64,000 nt of DNA from Acidobacteriota bacterium (GTDB lineage: Bacteria > Acidobacteriota > Blastocatellia > Pyrinomonadales > Pyrinomonadaceae), in the NCBI GenBank assembly GCA_016718135.1, contig JADKEF010000003.1, positions 434,001 through 498,000 on the forward strand. Direction: 5' to 3'. The notes under the pieces were generated by a model. The model worked only from the letters and a program-made list of their open reading frames with translations. It was not told the origin of the DNA and made no database searches. Numbering within the stretch: the stretch's first letter is position 1; each line of letters starts with the position of its first letter. A program made the translations under genes and the position numbers. Positions 42,172 through 53,180 of the stretch are shown here, piece by piece.

Positions 42172-43299
42172 ATGCCACTTGCTACTATTGAAGAGGCCGT
42201 CGCGGATATTCGCGATGGCAAAATGATCATCATTGTCGATGACGAGGACCGTGAGAATGAGGGCGATCTCGTCTGTGCGGCGGAGAAGGTCACGCCTGAG
42301 ATCATCAATTTTATGGCCGTTCACGGCCGCGGGCTGATCTGTCTGCCGATGACCGAGGAGCGATGCGACGAACTCCAGCTTTTCCCGCAAACTACTCAAA
42401 ACACATCGAGTATGGGCACGGCGTTTACGACCTCGATCGAGGCTCGCGAGGGCGTGACGACCGGTATTTCGGCTGCGGACCGTGCGAAGACGATCCTCAC
42501 GGCGGTCGATCCGTCGTCGAAAGCGTCAGACCTTGCGCGGCCCGGTCACGTATTTCCATTGAGAGCCAAACGCGGCGGCGTACTTGTTCGTGTCGGCCAG
42601 ACCGAGGCGAGCGTCGATATCGCACGGTCTGCTGGATTACATCCGGCGGCGGTGATCTGCGAGATAATGAACGATGATGGCACGATGGCACGGATGCCCG
42701 AGCTCGAGATTTTTGCTGAGAAACACTCGATGAAGATCATCTCGGTCGCCGACCTCGTGCGATATCGCGTGCATAAAGAGACGTTGGTTCGGCGCGTCGT
42801 CGAGACAGAAATGCCGACCGATCATGGGCTGTTCCGAGCGGTGCTGTACGAGAATATCATCAATGGAGAGACGCACTTAGCGTTGGTCGCGGGTGACGTT
42901 TCGGATACAACGGATGCAGTGCTTGTTCGCGTCCAAACGGAGAACGTGACATTCGCAATGTTTGGTTCACGCCTCGGCGAAGCCGCCCAGGCAATGCAAT
43001 CCTCTCTCCGACAGATCGCGACGGCCGGACGCGGCGTGATCCTCTACCTGCGGCAACGTGAGAATAATCTCGACCTCGTAAATCAGCTCAAGACCTACGC
43101 GCTGATGCACGAGAAAGGTGTCGATTTTCAGACGGCACGGCAGGAGACGGGCTATGGACAGGTTCACGACCACGGCATCGGGGCACAGATTTTAAAAGAT
43201 CTCGGGGTGAAAAAGATCGCGCTTCTGACAAATCATCCGCCAAAAGTGTCAGCACTTGAGGCGTTTGATCTGGAGATCGTGGAGACGGTCGGTTTGTAG
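42172..43299 (+). CDS. ribB: 3,4-dihydroxy-2-butanone-4-phosphate synthase with degenerate GTP cyclohydrolase II domain (RibBX type)
   Basis: 375 residues laid out as RibBA. Residues 1-200 form a complete DHBP synthase: DDEDRENEGDL (23-33), TTGISAADRA (96-105), HVFPL (126-130) and HPAAVICEIMNDDG (157-170). It makes the four-carbon precursor of riboflavin from ribulose 5-phosphate. The second half keeps the GTP cyclohydrolase II fold (GRGVILYLRQ, HGIGAQILKDLGVKKIALLTN). But the three zinc cysteines are gone: HSECLTGD is replaced by QTENVTFA (255-262), RCDCG by RLGEA (267-271), and EGRGIGL by RENNLDL. The cyclohydrolase half should therefore be inactive, as in known RibBX proteins. A separate RibA must exist elsewhere. 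tamB starts 3 bases later. Confidence 0.9.
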   Translation: MPLATIEEAVADIRDGKMIIIVDDEDRENEGDLVCAAEKVTPEIINFMAVHGRGLICLPMTEERCDELQLFPQTTQNTSSMGTAFTTSIEAREGVTTGISAADRAKTILTAVDPSSKASDLARPGHVFPLRAKRGGVLVRVGQTEASVDIARSAGLHPAAVICEIMNDDGTMARMPELEIFAEKHSMKIISVADLVRYRVHKETLVRRVVETEMPTDHGLFRAVLYENIINGETHLALVAGDVSDTTDAVLVRVQTENVTFAMFGSRLGEAAQAMQSSLRQIATAGRGVILYLRQRENNLDLVNQLKTYALMHEKGVDFQTARQETGYGQVHDHGIGAQILKDLGVKKIALLTNHPPKVSALEAFDLEIVETVGL

Positions 43300-43302
43300 A
43301 AA

Positions 43303-46300
43303 ATGGCTGACGAGCAGATCAATAATCCGGATATCGAAGATGGCGAAGGAAATTTTGACCTCGAACCGTCGAGGCGATTGCTTACGCGAAGTAAGGCTCT
43401 GAATGCCCTGATCATCATCGCTATTGTCGGGTTTTTGGCGACCGTTATCACTTTCGTCGCTTATCGTTACGGGGTCTTTGATGTCTATATTCGTCAACAA
43501 TTCACAGCGAAATTGTCGGAGATGGGCATCTCGTTCAAAGCTAAAGAATTTCGCGTAATTGTCGACCCCTTCGATCCGCTCAAGCTGAGACTCAAGGACG
43601 CAGAATTCACAAATAAGGTGACCGGCGACCCGCTCTTCAACATAGCTACCGTTGAGCTAGATCTCGGCGCTCAGAATCTGTTTGGATGGCAAAAGAGAGG
43701 CGAGATCGACATTGCCAAGACGGTGATCGATGGCGCTGAGGTGTTGGTCAAGTTCGATGCAAACGGCCGCTCAAATTTCGCAGACCTAAAACTCATTGAG
43801 GACGAAAAAGGCTCGGCCGTCAATTTCAAATACGATTCGGGCACCTTTTTGGTTACTAACAGCGTGGTGCACATTGGCGATCTTACTCGCAGCATTTCTG
43901 CCAATGCCAATAATCTTGAGATCTCTCTCAAGCCGGTAAACGAAGCTGCAGGCAAATATGGCTTTGAAATAACATCGTCGAGATCAGATTTTGCCTACGA
44001 AGGCCGACGGGTGGATGACATCTCACTAACAGCCATCGGCATTGCCGATGACAAAGGTGCGGATCTCACCACTCTTGACCTCAAGACGCCGGTCGGCTAC
44101 GCCAGCCTTAAGGGAAACATCGTCGACTGGGCGTCGCCAAAATACGACTTTGAGATCACCTCGTCGCTCAATCTGGCGCAGGCGGGCGATATCATCTCGC
44201 GGGGCAGCGCATTAACGGGCGAGGCAGCTTTTAACGGGCGGCTCACCGGACAGGGCGAGACGTATAAGATCGACGGCACTGTCGGCTCAGGCTCTCTGCG
44301 TGCCGGCGGCATTTACTTAAAAGGAACCAATATCACGGGAACCGTCGCGGGCACGAATACGAATTACGAAGCCAACGGCACCGCGATCGCCGAGATGCTT
44401 ACCTTCGAAGATTTTCGCGTCGATCTGCTCAAGGCGATCGGGAATATTCGTGGCACCGGAACCGACTTTCGCTGGTGGGGCGAACTGCAGGCGGCAGCGG
44501 CGAGCTCGAAAGATCTGTCGATCGGTGGGCTGTACCTGTCGGATGCAGTCGCCGAGATGAAGGATCGCGAGCTTCGAGCCTCGGCAGGTAATGGCCGGGC
44601 GAAGAGATTCGCGATCGGCGACATGGAATTTTCCGATTTTCAGACTCGTGGAATTAGATTCGGGCTCAATGGCGATAACATCGATCTGTCGGCTCCGGGA
44701 GCGACGGCTCGGTCATTTGTCACGCCTGATTTTCGTCTCGACGGTGTGACGGGTAAGGATCTCAGAGTAAAACGGAGGCTGGGAACGACGAGTGTTGACG
44801 TCGGAGCTTTGCGTTCGGATTCTGCTCAGATCAAGAACAACAAGCTCAAGAACGTGACCGCCGATGGATTTACGCTGACCGATGTGCCGCGTTCCACGAA
44901 CATGACGGCAAGGAATCTGCGGGCGAACGGACTCGACATTGACGGCACTCGAGTGACCGGTATCGAGACTCCGCTTGCGACGGTAGACGTCGCTGACGGC
45001 ACGGCGGTGATCTATTCGGACAAATTGCGAGTCGCTAAGATCGACACCGGTGCGGCAGTTCTCGGCAGCCTTAATATCGGCGGCGTGCGGCTGACCATCA
45101 GACAAGGCCGCGTTGAGGCACGTTCGAATGATATCGATGCCGGAAAGATAGCTCTCTCGAAAACAAAGACGTTACCTGAAGGCGGAAATTTGGAGAATGT
45201 GAAATTTGCCAAACCGGTTTTCCTCATCGAGCCGTCAGGTAGATATCGTGCGAGTGCCGACATGAGCCTCGGCGGCGGAGCGATCGGGAGCATCGCTCTC
45301 GGCGCGGCAAAGGCGAAAGTTGATGTCAACAACGACCGAGTCGCCCTCAACGAACTCGCCGCCGACATCATGGACGGGAGCCTCGCGGGCACCGCCATCA
45401 TCGCCCTCAACAATCGCAGCCGCTCGACTCTCAAAGGCGACTTCACCAATCTCGACATCGGCAAACTCATCGCCCTGCAAGGCGGCACAGTGACGCCGAT
45501 CGAAGGGCAGACGACCGGAAACATTGATCTGAGCTTTAACGGAACCGAGCTAAAAAATGCTAGCGGCACGCTGAACGCGAATATTTCCGCCAACGCCGGA
45601 ACCGCCGAACGAGGCTTAATTCCAGTCAACGGCCAGGTGCGACTGACGGCGTCAAGCGGTCTTTTCAACGTGGACGAGGCCGATCTTAATACCGGAAACA
45701 GCAAGCTGACAGCAACCGGGCGATTCGATCTTCGAGACAATAATTCGGATCTCAACGTCGCTCTGCGTTCCACAGATGCCAATGAGATCGAACGCTTGGT
45801 GCGAGTGCTTGGCATTGCGAGCGCGGTCGAACAGCTTGATTCGTTGCAGGCAACGCTCGCGGGGAATCTAACGTTTGACGGAACAGTTAGCGGAAATCTT
45901 TATGATCCAAATGTCGATGGACGAGCGTCGCTCGACTCGCTCAGTCTTCGCGGAAAAGATCTTGGAAGCGTCGCGACCGATATCAAAGCGACTCCGCTCG
46001 GCGTCGATCTCGCCAATGGAAAACTTACCGCCCGCGACGGCGGCACCGCAGTTTTTGCCGTTAACATCCCCTACGGCGGCACCAATAATACAAACGTAAA
46101 AGCCACGCTGACCAACGTAAATGCCGGCAATCTGCTTGCTGCACTGCCGATCGAACTGCCCGAGCAAATTCGCGACCTGAGCGGAAGGACTTCGGGCACG
46201 GTCGATATTTCGGGCTTGCCGAATAATGCTCAGGGCGAGATCAATCTGGCGGCTGCAAAAGGTGTGGTCGCGGGGCAGGCGTTTGACGATCTTAAGGTCA

Positions 46301-48407
46301 AGGCTGTGTTCAGTGGTACGCAGATCAATGTCGAGCAGGCTGATATGCGTGTCGGTGCGGGCAGCCTCGGCCTAAAGGAAATTACGACCGTGCATCGACC
46401 GCGTTCAATTTTGATCTTATTGGAACGTCCGTTCCATTGCCGCTCGCTCTTGCTCTGTTGCCCAAGAATGACAGCATTCCGGTCATCACCGGCGATGTAG
46501 ATGTGACGGCGAAGGCAACCGGGATCGCGGACCGGACGTCGAGCTACGCGATCGATTTCAACGGGCGTGCGGCGAATGTTCAGGTCGATCAACAGGCTCT
46601 TGGTGAGGTCACATTCAAGGGACAGACGGTTGGGCAACAACTAATGGCGGATCTGACGGCGACCTTCGACGGGCGGCCTCAGGTCATTGCCGCGACGCTT
46701 AATTTTGGAAACGAGGACATGCCGTTTACGGCAACGACGGATTTTAACCAGAGTCCGCTGGCACCTTTCCTAGCTTTCATTCCGCAACTCAAAACGATTC
46801 CGATCACCGGTACGGGAACGGGCCGCGTGGAATTTGGCGGTAAGCTTTCGCCTGAGGTCGATGGCAAACGAGTGATCTCGGCAGCGGCATTGAGCGGCCG
46901 TGCAAATTTCTCGCAGCTTTCCCTTCAAATCCAGGACACGCCGCTATCAGCGGCTGAGCCTGTGATCATTAGGTTTGATCCGCGAGAGATCGTTGTTGAA
47001 AAGGCGCGTTTTGCGGGCGGCGGTTCGAATATGACGATTGCCGGAACAAAGGCTTTGACCGAAGACGGCTCGAACAACCTCTCGGTCGATGGCCGCGTCA
47101 ATCTCAATCTGCTTAATCTGTTTACAAAGGACACGTTCTTCTCCGGTCTCGCCGACACGTCGATCCGTTTTTTAGGGCCTAATAAGACCGCCCGCGTTTC
47201 AGGCACGGCAAATATGGTAAACGCCTCGGTCGCGACTTTCGTTGGCTCCGACCGCTTCTCTGCCGAGCGCGTTCAGGCACGTATCATCTTCACCAGCGAT
47301 CGCGTCGAGGTCGAGGAAGCGAGCGGCTTTCTTGGCGGCGGCAGATTTACCGGTAGCGGCGGCGGAACGCTCGATGGGCTTGCAATCAGTGCGTTTAGAT
47401 TTTCGATGAGTGGGAACAACGTAACTGTTCCTTTGCCTAAGGATTTTAGTACGACCGGCGACGCCCAGCTTGAAATCACGGGCACGCGCGAACGCGTCGG
47501 TGCGAGTATGGAGCTTCGCATTGGCGGTCGAGTGTACGCTCGGCGCAGTCTGTATTCAAAAGATATTGATCTGGCTAATCTCGTCGGCAACAGGCGGGAC
47601 GCTACGCTCGCGGGGGGCAGTTCCGGTGGGCGTCCGATCATATTTGACGACCTCGTGATCGAGGGCCGCGATGCTCTTGTCGTCAAGAATAATATCGCCG
47701 ACCTGACCGCCTCGGTCTCGCTCGTCCTCTCGGGCGACGCCTCAAACCCGCGTGTTTCGGGCCGCGTTACCGCGAATAGCGGAACGATCTTTTTCCGCAA
47801 AGACAGGTACGTTGTGCAGCGAGCGGTGCTCGAGTTCCCGCCCGAGACGAATATCGACCCGATAATCAACCTACAGGCTGAATCCGAGATCGCTGGCTAT
47901 CAGGTATTTGTGAATCTCTCAGGGCCGCTAAAAGACAGCGAACAGTTGTCGGCAACCGTGCGTTCGAGCCCGGCATTACCGCAGGCAGACGTTGTGTCGC
48001 TGATCACGACCGGAAGCCTCACTAACTCGGCCGGGGGAATTCCGACCTTTGCTCAAACCGGCATTAACACTGCGGCCGAGATCCTGACTGATACGATCAT
48101 CAATACGCCGGCGCGTCGTGCGACGGATCGGCTATTTGGTCTCAATGTTTTCGAGATAGATCCGCTGATCTCCGGCCAGCAGGCAAATCCCGGAGCGAGG
48201 CTGACTGTCGGCCGTCAGATCAACAATAATTTGCGAGTGACCTACTCCACCAATCTGTCGCAGGATCAAAATCAAGTACTCGCGCTTGAATACCGGGTCT
48301 CGAACCGCCTCTCCGTCGTCGCCCAATACGAGCAGCGTAGCCTGACCAACGTAACAAGAAATCGGGACAATTTCAGCTTTGAGGTACGGTTTAGGAAAAG
48401 ATTTTAG
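43303..48407 (+). pseudogene. tamB: TamB/DUF490-family translocation and assembly protein, interrupted by a one-base frameshift
   Basis: About 1701 residues once joined. An N-terminal membrane anchor (about 33-53, ALIIIAIVGFLATVITFV) is followed by a very long repetitive beta region of the AsmA/TamB type, and the C-terminal DUF490 domain (about 1350-1701: VVSLITTGSLTNS, NPGARLTVGRQINNNLRVTY) ends in FRKRF. The frame breaks at 46371-46372: the first part reads to GAGSLGLKE from ATG 43303, and the true continuation KGNYDRASTAFNFDLIGT and on is one frame over, open to 48407. One missing C in a CC run (GGCCTAAAG) accounts for it. The codons on both sides are sound. TamB moves lipids or barrel proteins across the periplasm with TamA, whose gene follows after 6 bases. 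Confidence 0.85.
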
Positions 48408-48413
48408 GCAACG

Positions 48414-51400
48414 ATGATCTTTGGAATCTTCAGCGACATACGAACCAACGCAACCGACCGGCTGCGAAGGCTGCTTCGTGTCCAAGTTGCGGTTCAGTAC
48501 CTGACCGTCACCTGCGCTCTCATCCTTATTTCGGCGAATATATCCTCGGCACAAAACCCATACGAGAAGAAAGCGGTTTCCAAGATCGAGATCGAGCTTG
48601 TCGGAGCTTCAACCAACGCTCAGACGGTCGAGCAATATCGCTTGACCGCCCGCGAGGCGGTCGGTAGCTTTTATTCGACACCGCGAATACGTGCCGCGAT
48701 AGCGGCTCTGTACGAAAAAGGCCTCATAGATACCATCACTGTATCCGCGCAGCTAACGCCAGCTGATACGGTCGAGCTGATCTTTAACATAAAGCGAAAA
48801 ACGCAGGCAGGCCGCGTATCGATCGCGGTCGTAAAGTCGGCTGGCACCCTGACCGATACAGTGACTGAACAGGAACTATTGCTCAAGCTGAATCTCGTGG
48901 CCCCCGGAGCTCTGCTGACTGAGCCGCTGCTGCAGAGCAATGCAGACGACATTCTGACCTACCTTCGTGAACGCGGTTTTTACCAATCCAAAGTCGCGTA
49001 CGATCGACAGCCAACTGCTGATGGTGGTGTGGTTGGCGTCAAATTCACGGTCACTCTCGGCCAGCAGGCGACGGTCTCAAGTTTTGCGATCAACATCGAT
49101 GGCTATGCCAAACCGATTGCGGAGCGCGAGTTGAAGCTTAGAAAGGGCCGAGGATATTCGCGCGAACGTCTCGTCTCGGATGAGGCCAAGCTCCGAGAGA
49201 TACTGCGAAAGGACGATTTTCTCGCACCCGAGCTTGAAGAAACGCGTATCAGGTATGACGACGAGTCAAATACGATCTCCGTTGCGATCACTGGCAAAGT
49301 TGGACCGAAGGTCAAGGTCGAAGTCGAAAGCGAGGAAAAGACAGTCGGCAACAGCACGCAGACGAGGCTTTTGCCGATAAAACGCGATGGTACGCTCGAT
49401 TACTCGGCGATAGTTGAGGGTGAGCGGAGGCTGGAGAGTTATTATCAGGAGCAAGGATATTTCTTTGCAAATGTCCGGCCGTTTTGCTCGGTGACGCCAA
49501 CGCTCAGCGATAGTGAAAATACTGCGCTGCCGAACGACACAGAGCTTTTGTGTCAGTTTTTAGGCAGTGAGGATCTGATGGGACGCAGCGTTGCGGTCAA
49601 GTATCGCGTGGACCTCGACCGACGCCTGACTCTCACGGAGCTACGCCTGCGCGGTACGGACAAATTGACGATCGAGGACATCCGCACCGTTGTCAGTTCG
49701 CAGGAGGCCAATCTCCTCGGCATCATACCCTATCTGGGGTACGGACGCGGCTACACGAGTGCGACCATACTTGACGACGATGCGAATACGATCAGATCGC
49801 TAATGGCGGAGCTCGGCTATCGCGATGCTCAGGTCCGCGTAAATCAAGGCGTCTCGCTCGACGGTGAGGAACTTATCGTCACATTTGTCGTCGAAGAGGG
49901 CCCGGCGTCGATCATCTCGGAGATCTCGATCGTCGGCAACAAAGCGATCGATTCGGCTGCGCTATCGGCGGAGCTCCCGGTACTCGCGGGCGAGAATTAC
50001 TCGCGGGCACGAGAAAGAAATGCTGTGCGGAAGCTACGCGAATACTATTCAAATCTAGGCTATTACGACGCTCGCGTTAGCTCGCGAATTACCGATGAAC
50101 CCGCCGTCGAGGGCGATCTTAAACGCGACGTAAAACTTGAGTTCAAGATCGAGAGCGAGGGACGCAAGGTCGTGATCAACCGCATTCTTATTAACGGCCT
50201 GGAAAGGACTAAAGAGAGTTTTGTTCTGAAGGCACTGACCTTACGGCCCGGCGAACTGCTTCGCTCCGCCGACATCTACACAAGCGAGCAGAATCTGTAC
50301 AGCACAGACGCCTTTAGCCGTGTCGGTATCAAGGCACAAAGTGCGGGCGACAGTGCTGACGGACAAACGCGGCTGACCGATGTCATCATCGACCTGGAGG
50401 AACAGCCGGTTCGCCTTCTAACCTATGGCGGCGGTGCATCAACGGATGTCGGATTGAGCGGCTTCTTCGATCTTCGCCATGTAAATCTGCTCGGTAATCT
50501 GTGGCAGGGCGGAACCCGCGTCAAGCTGAGCCAGCGGCAGCAACTCGTTCAATTCGACTTTATCAATTCGCGATTCATCCGCGATGGCGACAAACGCTGG
50601 GCACCGCTGACGCTCTCGCTCCAATACCAACGCGATACCACCGTCACACGCTTCTTCCGCTCGACATTTGACCAAGGTACGTTTGGTATTGTCCAACGGG
50701 TAGATGCAGATGGCAATCCGATCGACGAATTCGGTAACGATGCCGGGGACCCGACGATCAATCGTCTCGCCCTCTCCGCAGAAACGAGTCGCACGATCAG
50801 CCGCAAGGACCGCAGCATCTTCTTCCTGCGTTATCGGTTCGAAGATGTCCGGCTATTTAATCTTGACAGCCTTCTAATCAAGGAGTTGCTCATACCCGAC
50901 CGAAAAACGAGGATCTCCGGCTTTAGCGCGACCGTAGTGCGTGACACGCGCGAAAATTGCTCTCTTAAATACTCAGTTTTCGACCTGATCGCCAAGGGCG
51001 AGCCCGGTGAACCATGCCGCTACAATGCGAGCGACCCGACACGCGGCCAATATCTGACCGCAGATTACAGTGTGTCGATTCCGGCTCTAGGTGCTAATGT
51101 CGGCTTTCACAAGTTTCAGGCGAGCTATAATTACTACTACACATTTCCGAAGCTGAAAAATACTACGATCGCTGCTCGCGGCATCCTCGGCCTTGCTAGT
51201 GTCTTCGCCGGCGGCGATAGGTACACCGACTCGGCATATCCATCGCTCAATGGTCTGCTGCCGATCAGCGAGAGATTTTTCGCTGGGGGAGCCAATAATC
51301 TGCGTGGATTTGATTTCGAAGAAGCCGGCCCTCGGGTCGTGGTAGAACCGACAGGCACGTTTCTCAATAGTGACGGCGAACCCGTCTATCTTGAACCATT

Positions 51401-51764
51401 CACGATCCCGTTTGGCGGAAACGCTCTCGCAGTGGTAAATGTCGAGGCTCGTATCCCGCTTACAAAATCGATCCGTGCCGTGCCGTTCTATGACGGTGGC
51501 AACGTCTTTCGCCGTGCCAGCGATATTTTCAAACGCCCCGATGTCCCTCCAAATGACGTAGCTCTCCAAAATCAGCGGGCGATCTGGACCCACACGGTCG
51601 GCTTGGGCTTTCGGATCAAAACGCCCGTCGGCGGAGAGTTCGGCGTAGACTACGGCCGTTTGCTTAACCCGCCGAGCTTTCTGATCCCACAGACCGTTGG
51701 ACCAAACGCACAGTACCGTCTGCAAACGGGACAATTGCACTTCAGATTTTCTCAGGCCTTTTAG
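48414..51764 (+). CDS. TamA-like Omp85-family outer membrane protein
   Basis: 1116 residues. An N-terminal hydrophobic signal (about 27-46, VQYLTVTCALILISANISSA) is followed by several POTRA-type domains (for example ISEISIVGNKAIDSAALSAE and VINRILINGLERTKESFVLK) up to about residue 680. The 16-strand barrel follows, with the lid-loop motif NNLRGFDFEE near residue 960 and the terminal Phe of FRFSQAF. It is a second Omp85 protein beside BamA. Position directly after tamB argues for a TamA-like partner role. It has more POTRA domains than E. coli TamA (three), so equivalence is inferred. The 3' end faces a convergent TonB-like gene. Confidence 0.9.
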   Translation: MIFGIFSDIRTNATDRLRRLLRVQVAVQYLTVTCALILISANISSAQNPYEKKAVSKIEIELVGASTNAQTVEQYRLTAREAVGSFYSTPRIRAAIAALYEKGLIDTITVSAQLTPADTVELIFNIKRKTQAGRVSIAVVKSAGTLTDTVTEQELLLKLNLVAPGALLTEPLLQSNADDILTYLRERGFYQSKVAYDRQPTADGGVVGVKFTVTLGQQATVSSFAINIDGYAKPIAERELKLRKGRGYSRERLVSDEAKLREILRKDDFLAPELEETRIRYDDESNTISVAITGKVGPKVKVEVESEEKTVGNSTQTRLLPIKRDGTLDYSAIVEGERRLESYYQEQGYFFANVRPFCSVTPTLSDSENTALPNDTELLCQFLGSEDLMGRSVAVKYRVDLDRRLTLTELRLRGTDKLTIEDIRTVVSSQEANLLGIIPYLGYGRGYTSATILDDDANTIRSLMAELGYRDAQVRVNQGVSLDGEELIVTFVVEEGPASIISEISIVGNKAIDSAALSAELPVLAGENYSRARERNAVRKLREYYSNLGYYDARVSSRITDEPAVEGDLKRDVKLEFKIESEGRKVVINRILINGLERTKESFVLKALTLRPGELLRSADIYTSEQNLYSTDAFSRVGIKAQSAGDSADGQTRLTDVIIDLEEQPVRLLTYGGGASTDVGLSGFFDLRHVNLLGNLWQGGTRVKLSQRQQLVQFDFINSRFIRDGDKRWAPLTLSLQYQRDTTVTRFFRSTFDQGTFGIVQRVDADGNPIDEFGNDAGDPTINRLALSAETSRTISRKDRSIFFLRYRFEDVRLFNLDSLLIKELLIPDRKTRISGFSATVVRDTRENCSLKYSVFDLIAKGEPGEPCRYNASDPTRGQYLTADYSVSIPALGANVGFHKFQASYNYYYTFPKLKNTTIAARGILGLASVFAGGDRYTDSAYPSLNGLLPISERFFAGGANNLRGFDFEEAGPRVVVEPTGTFLNSDGEPVYLEPFTIPFGGNALAVVNVEARIPLTKSIRAVPFYDGGNVFRRASDIFKRPDVPPNDVALQNQRAIWTHTVGLGFRIKTPVGGEFGVDYGRLLNPPSFLIPQTVGPNAQYRLQTGQLHFRFSQAF

Positions 51765-51784
51765 GTGCGGATTTGCCGCAAAAA

Positions 51785-53035
51785 CTACAGCGAGAAATTA
51801 AAACTCACAAAGCCCGTTGCCTTGACCGGTTGGCCATCCCTAACGAACGGACGGAACTTCCATTTGAGGATCGCATCCTTAGCTGCGTTCTGCAGCATCA
51901 TCGGGCCGGTCGTCTTTTCTACCTTGGCGACCTCACCATTCTCATTTACCATCACCTCAACCTTAACCGTGCCGACCTGGCGTGCTGAGCGAGCCGCGTT
52001 TGGGTACACCGGCGGGGACTGTTTTGTAGCGTATGAGAGCAGTGGACCAACCTCAATAGTCGAGCCTGCGGCAACCGGAACGCTTGGAACATTCACGATC
52101 GGCTTCGGTTCTTCTTTCTTAACTTCAGACGACGGTGCTGCCGATGGCACAAAAATAGGCTTTGCAGTCTGGGCCGAGGCAGTTTCTGGTGGAGTCGCGT
52201 TCTTGACCTCACGGTCGCGTACAGAGTTTGGGCTCGGTGCGGCGACCGGCTGTGCGATCGGCGGAGGTGGCGTAGCCGTAATTATTTGGGCTGTTGTCGT
52301 TGTCTGCGGAACAATAGTCGGCTCGCCGCTGACGGCGCTTAGGACGACGCTTCGCGAATTCGTAAGGTTTTCACGCGTATCCGCCAGCTCATCTTTCCAA
52401 CGTTTCGCATCGTAATCGTCCCGACTCAGCATGCTTCTTGAAACGCTGGCTTCCTCAAGCAACGCCATCGCGTCCGCAGTTTTCGCCGGAGTCTGGCCGA
52501 TCTCTTTTGATTGCGTGACGACCAGTTCCAGTGTCTCTCGCATCTTCTCGAGGTCATTCAAAGCCTCGAGCGGCAGCGTGCGGTCCGATACTGAAAGTCC
52601 CAATGCTTTGTATCGTTCAGCGCGACTACGGGCACCTTTGATGACTTGGCTGGCGACCGCCATGTAGTTGGCAGAGGCATTTGCCCGGGTCGTCTTTTGC
52701 TGTGCGTAGAAGTCGTTGAGCAGTTCCTGGCCCCGTTTGTAGTCGCCCTGTTCGAGATAGCTGTTCATCAAAAGGACATTGACCACGGCCTGTACGGCGG
52801 CGTCATTTGTCTCTTTGCGAATATTCTCTAATTCGTATATCGCCGCGTTGTAATTGCGGACCGCGATGAAGGCTTTTGCCTTTGAAATGCGTTCGCGCAT
52901 CACATCACCAGATGTCGGTGCGGGCGCAGAAATAACTGCGGGCGACGGTGCGACCGTCTGCGCGTGGGAAGCAAAACTGACACTAACTAAAACCAGTAAA
53001 ACCGAAGTATATATCCTTCTAGCATTTAACGGCAT
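51785..53035 (-). CDS. Periplasmic protein with TonB C-terminal domain
   Basis: 416 residues with a signal peptide (MPLNARRIYTSVLLVLVSVS, cleavage near SHAQ). A helical region (about 45-215) with TPR-like spacing (AAIYELENIRKETNDAAVQA, YLEQGDYKRGQELLNDFY) follows. A Pro/Ala/Thr-rich linker comes next (about 240-335), then the TonB C-terminal domain (QSPPVYPNAARSARQVGTVK, VNENGEVAKVEKTTG, LKWKFRPF). There is no N-terminal membrane anchor of classical TonB, so it may be a soluble or loosely attached relative. It converges on the TamA-like gene with 20 bases between. Confidence 0.85.
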   Translation of the reverse strand: MPLNARRIYTSVLLVLVSVSFASHAQTVAPSPAVISAPAPTSGDVMRERISKAKAFIAVRNYNAAIYELENIRKETNDAAVQAVVNVLLMNSYLEQGDYKRGQELLNDFYAQQKTTRANASANYMAVASQVIKGARSRAERYKALGLSVSDRTLPLEALNDLEKMRETLELVVTQSKEIGQTPAKTADAMALLEEASVSRSMLSRDDYDAKRWKDELADTRENLTNSRSVVLSAVSGEPTIVPQTTTTAQIITATPPPPIAQPVAAPSPNSVRDREVKNATPPETASAQTAKPIFVPSAAPSSEVKKEEPKPIVNVPSVPVAAGSTIEVGPLLSYATKQSPPVYPNAARSARQVGTVKVEVMVNENGEVAKVEKTTGPMMLQNAAKDAILKWKFRPFVRDGQPVKATGFVSFNFSL

Positions 53036-53180
53036 TTATAGTCCTCCAAATCTGACCTAAATTTTCCGTAAAGGCCAAGCGAACGTTTTTACGTGAAGGC
53101 TCGCTTGTATGACCCAAAACAAAATCCACAATTCTTACCAATAAATCACCATCTCGAGCCTCTTTCAAAGGCACAAAAAA

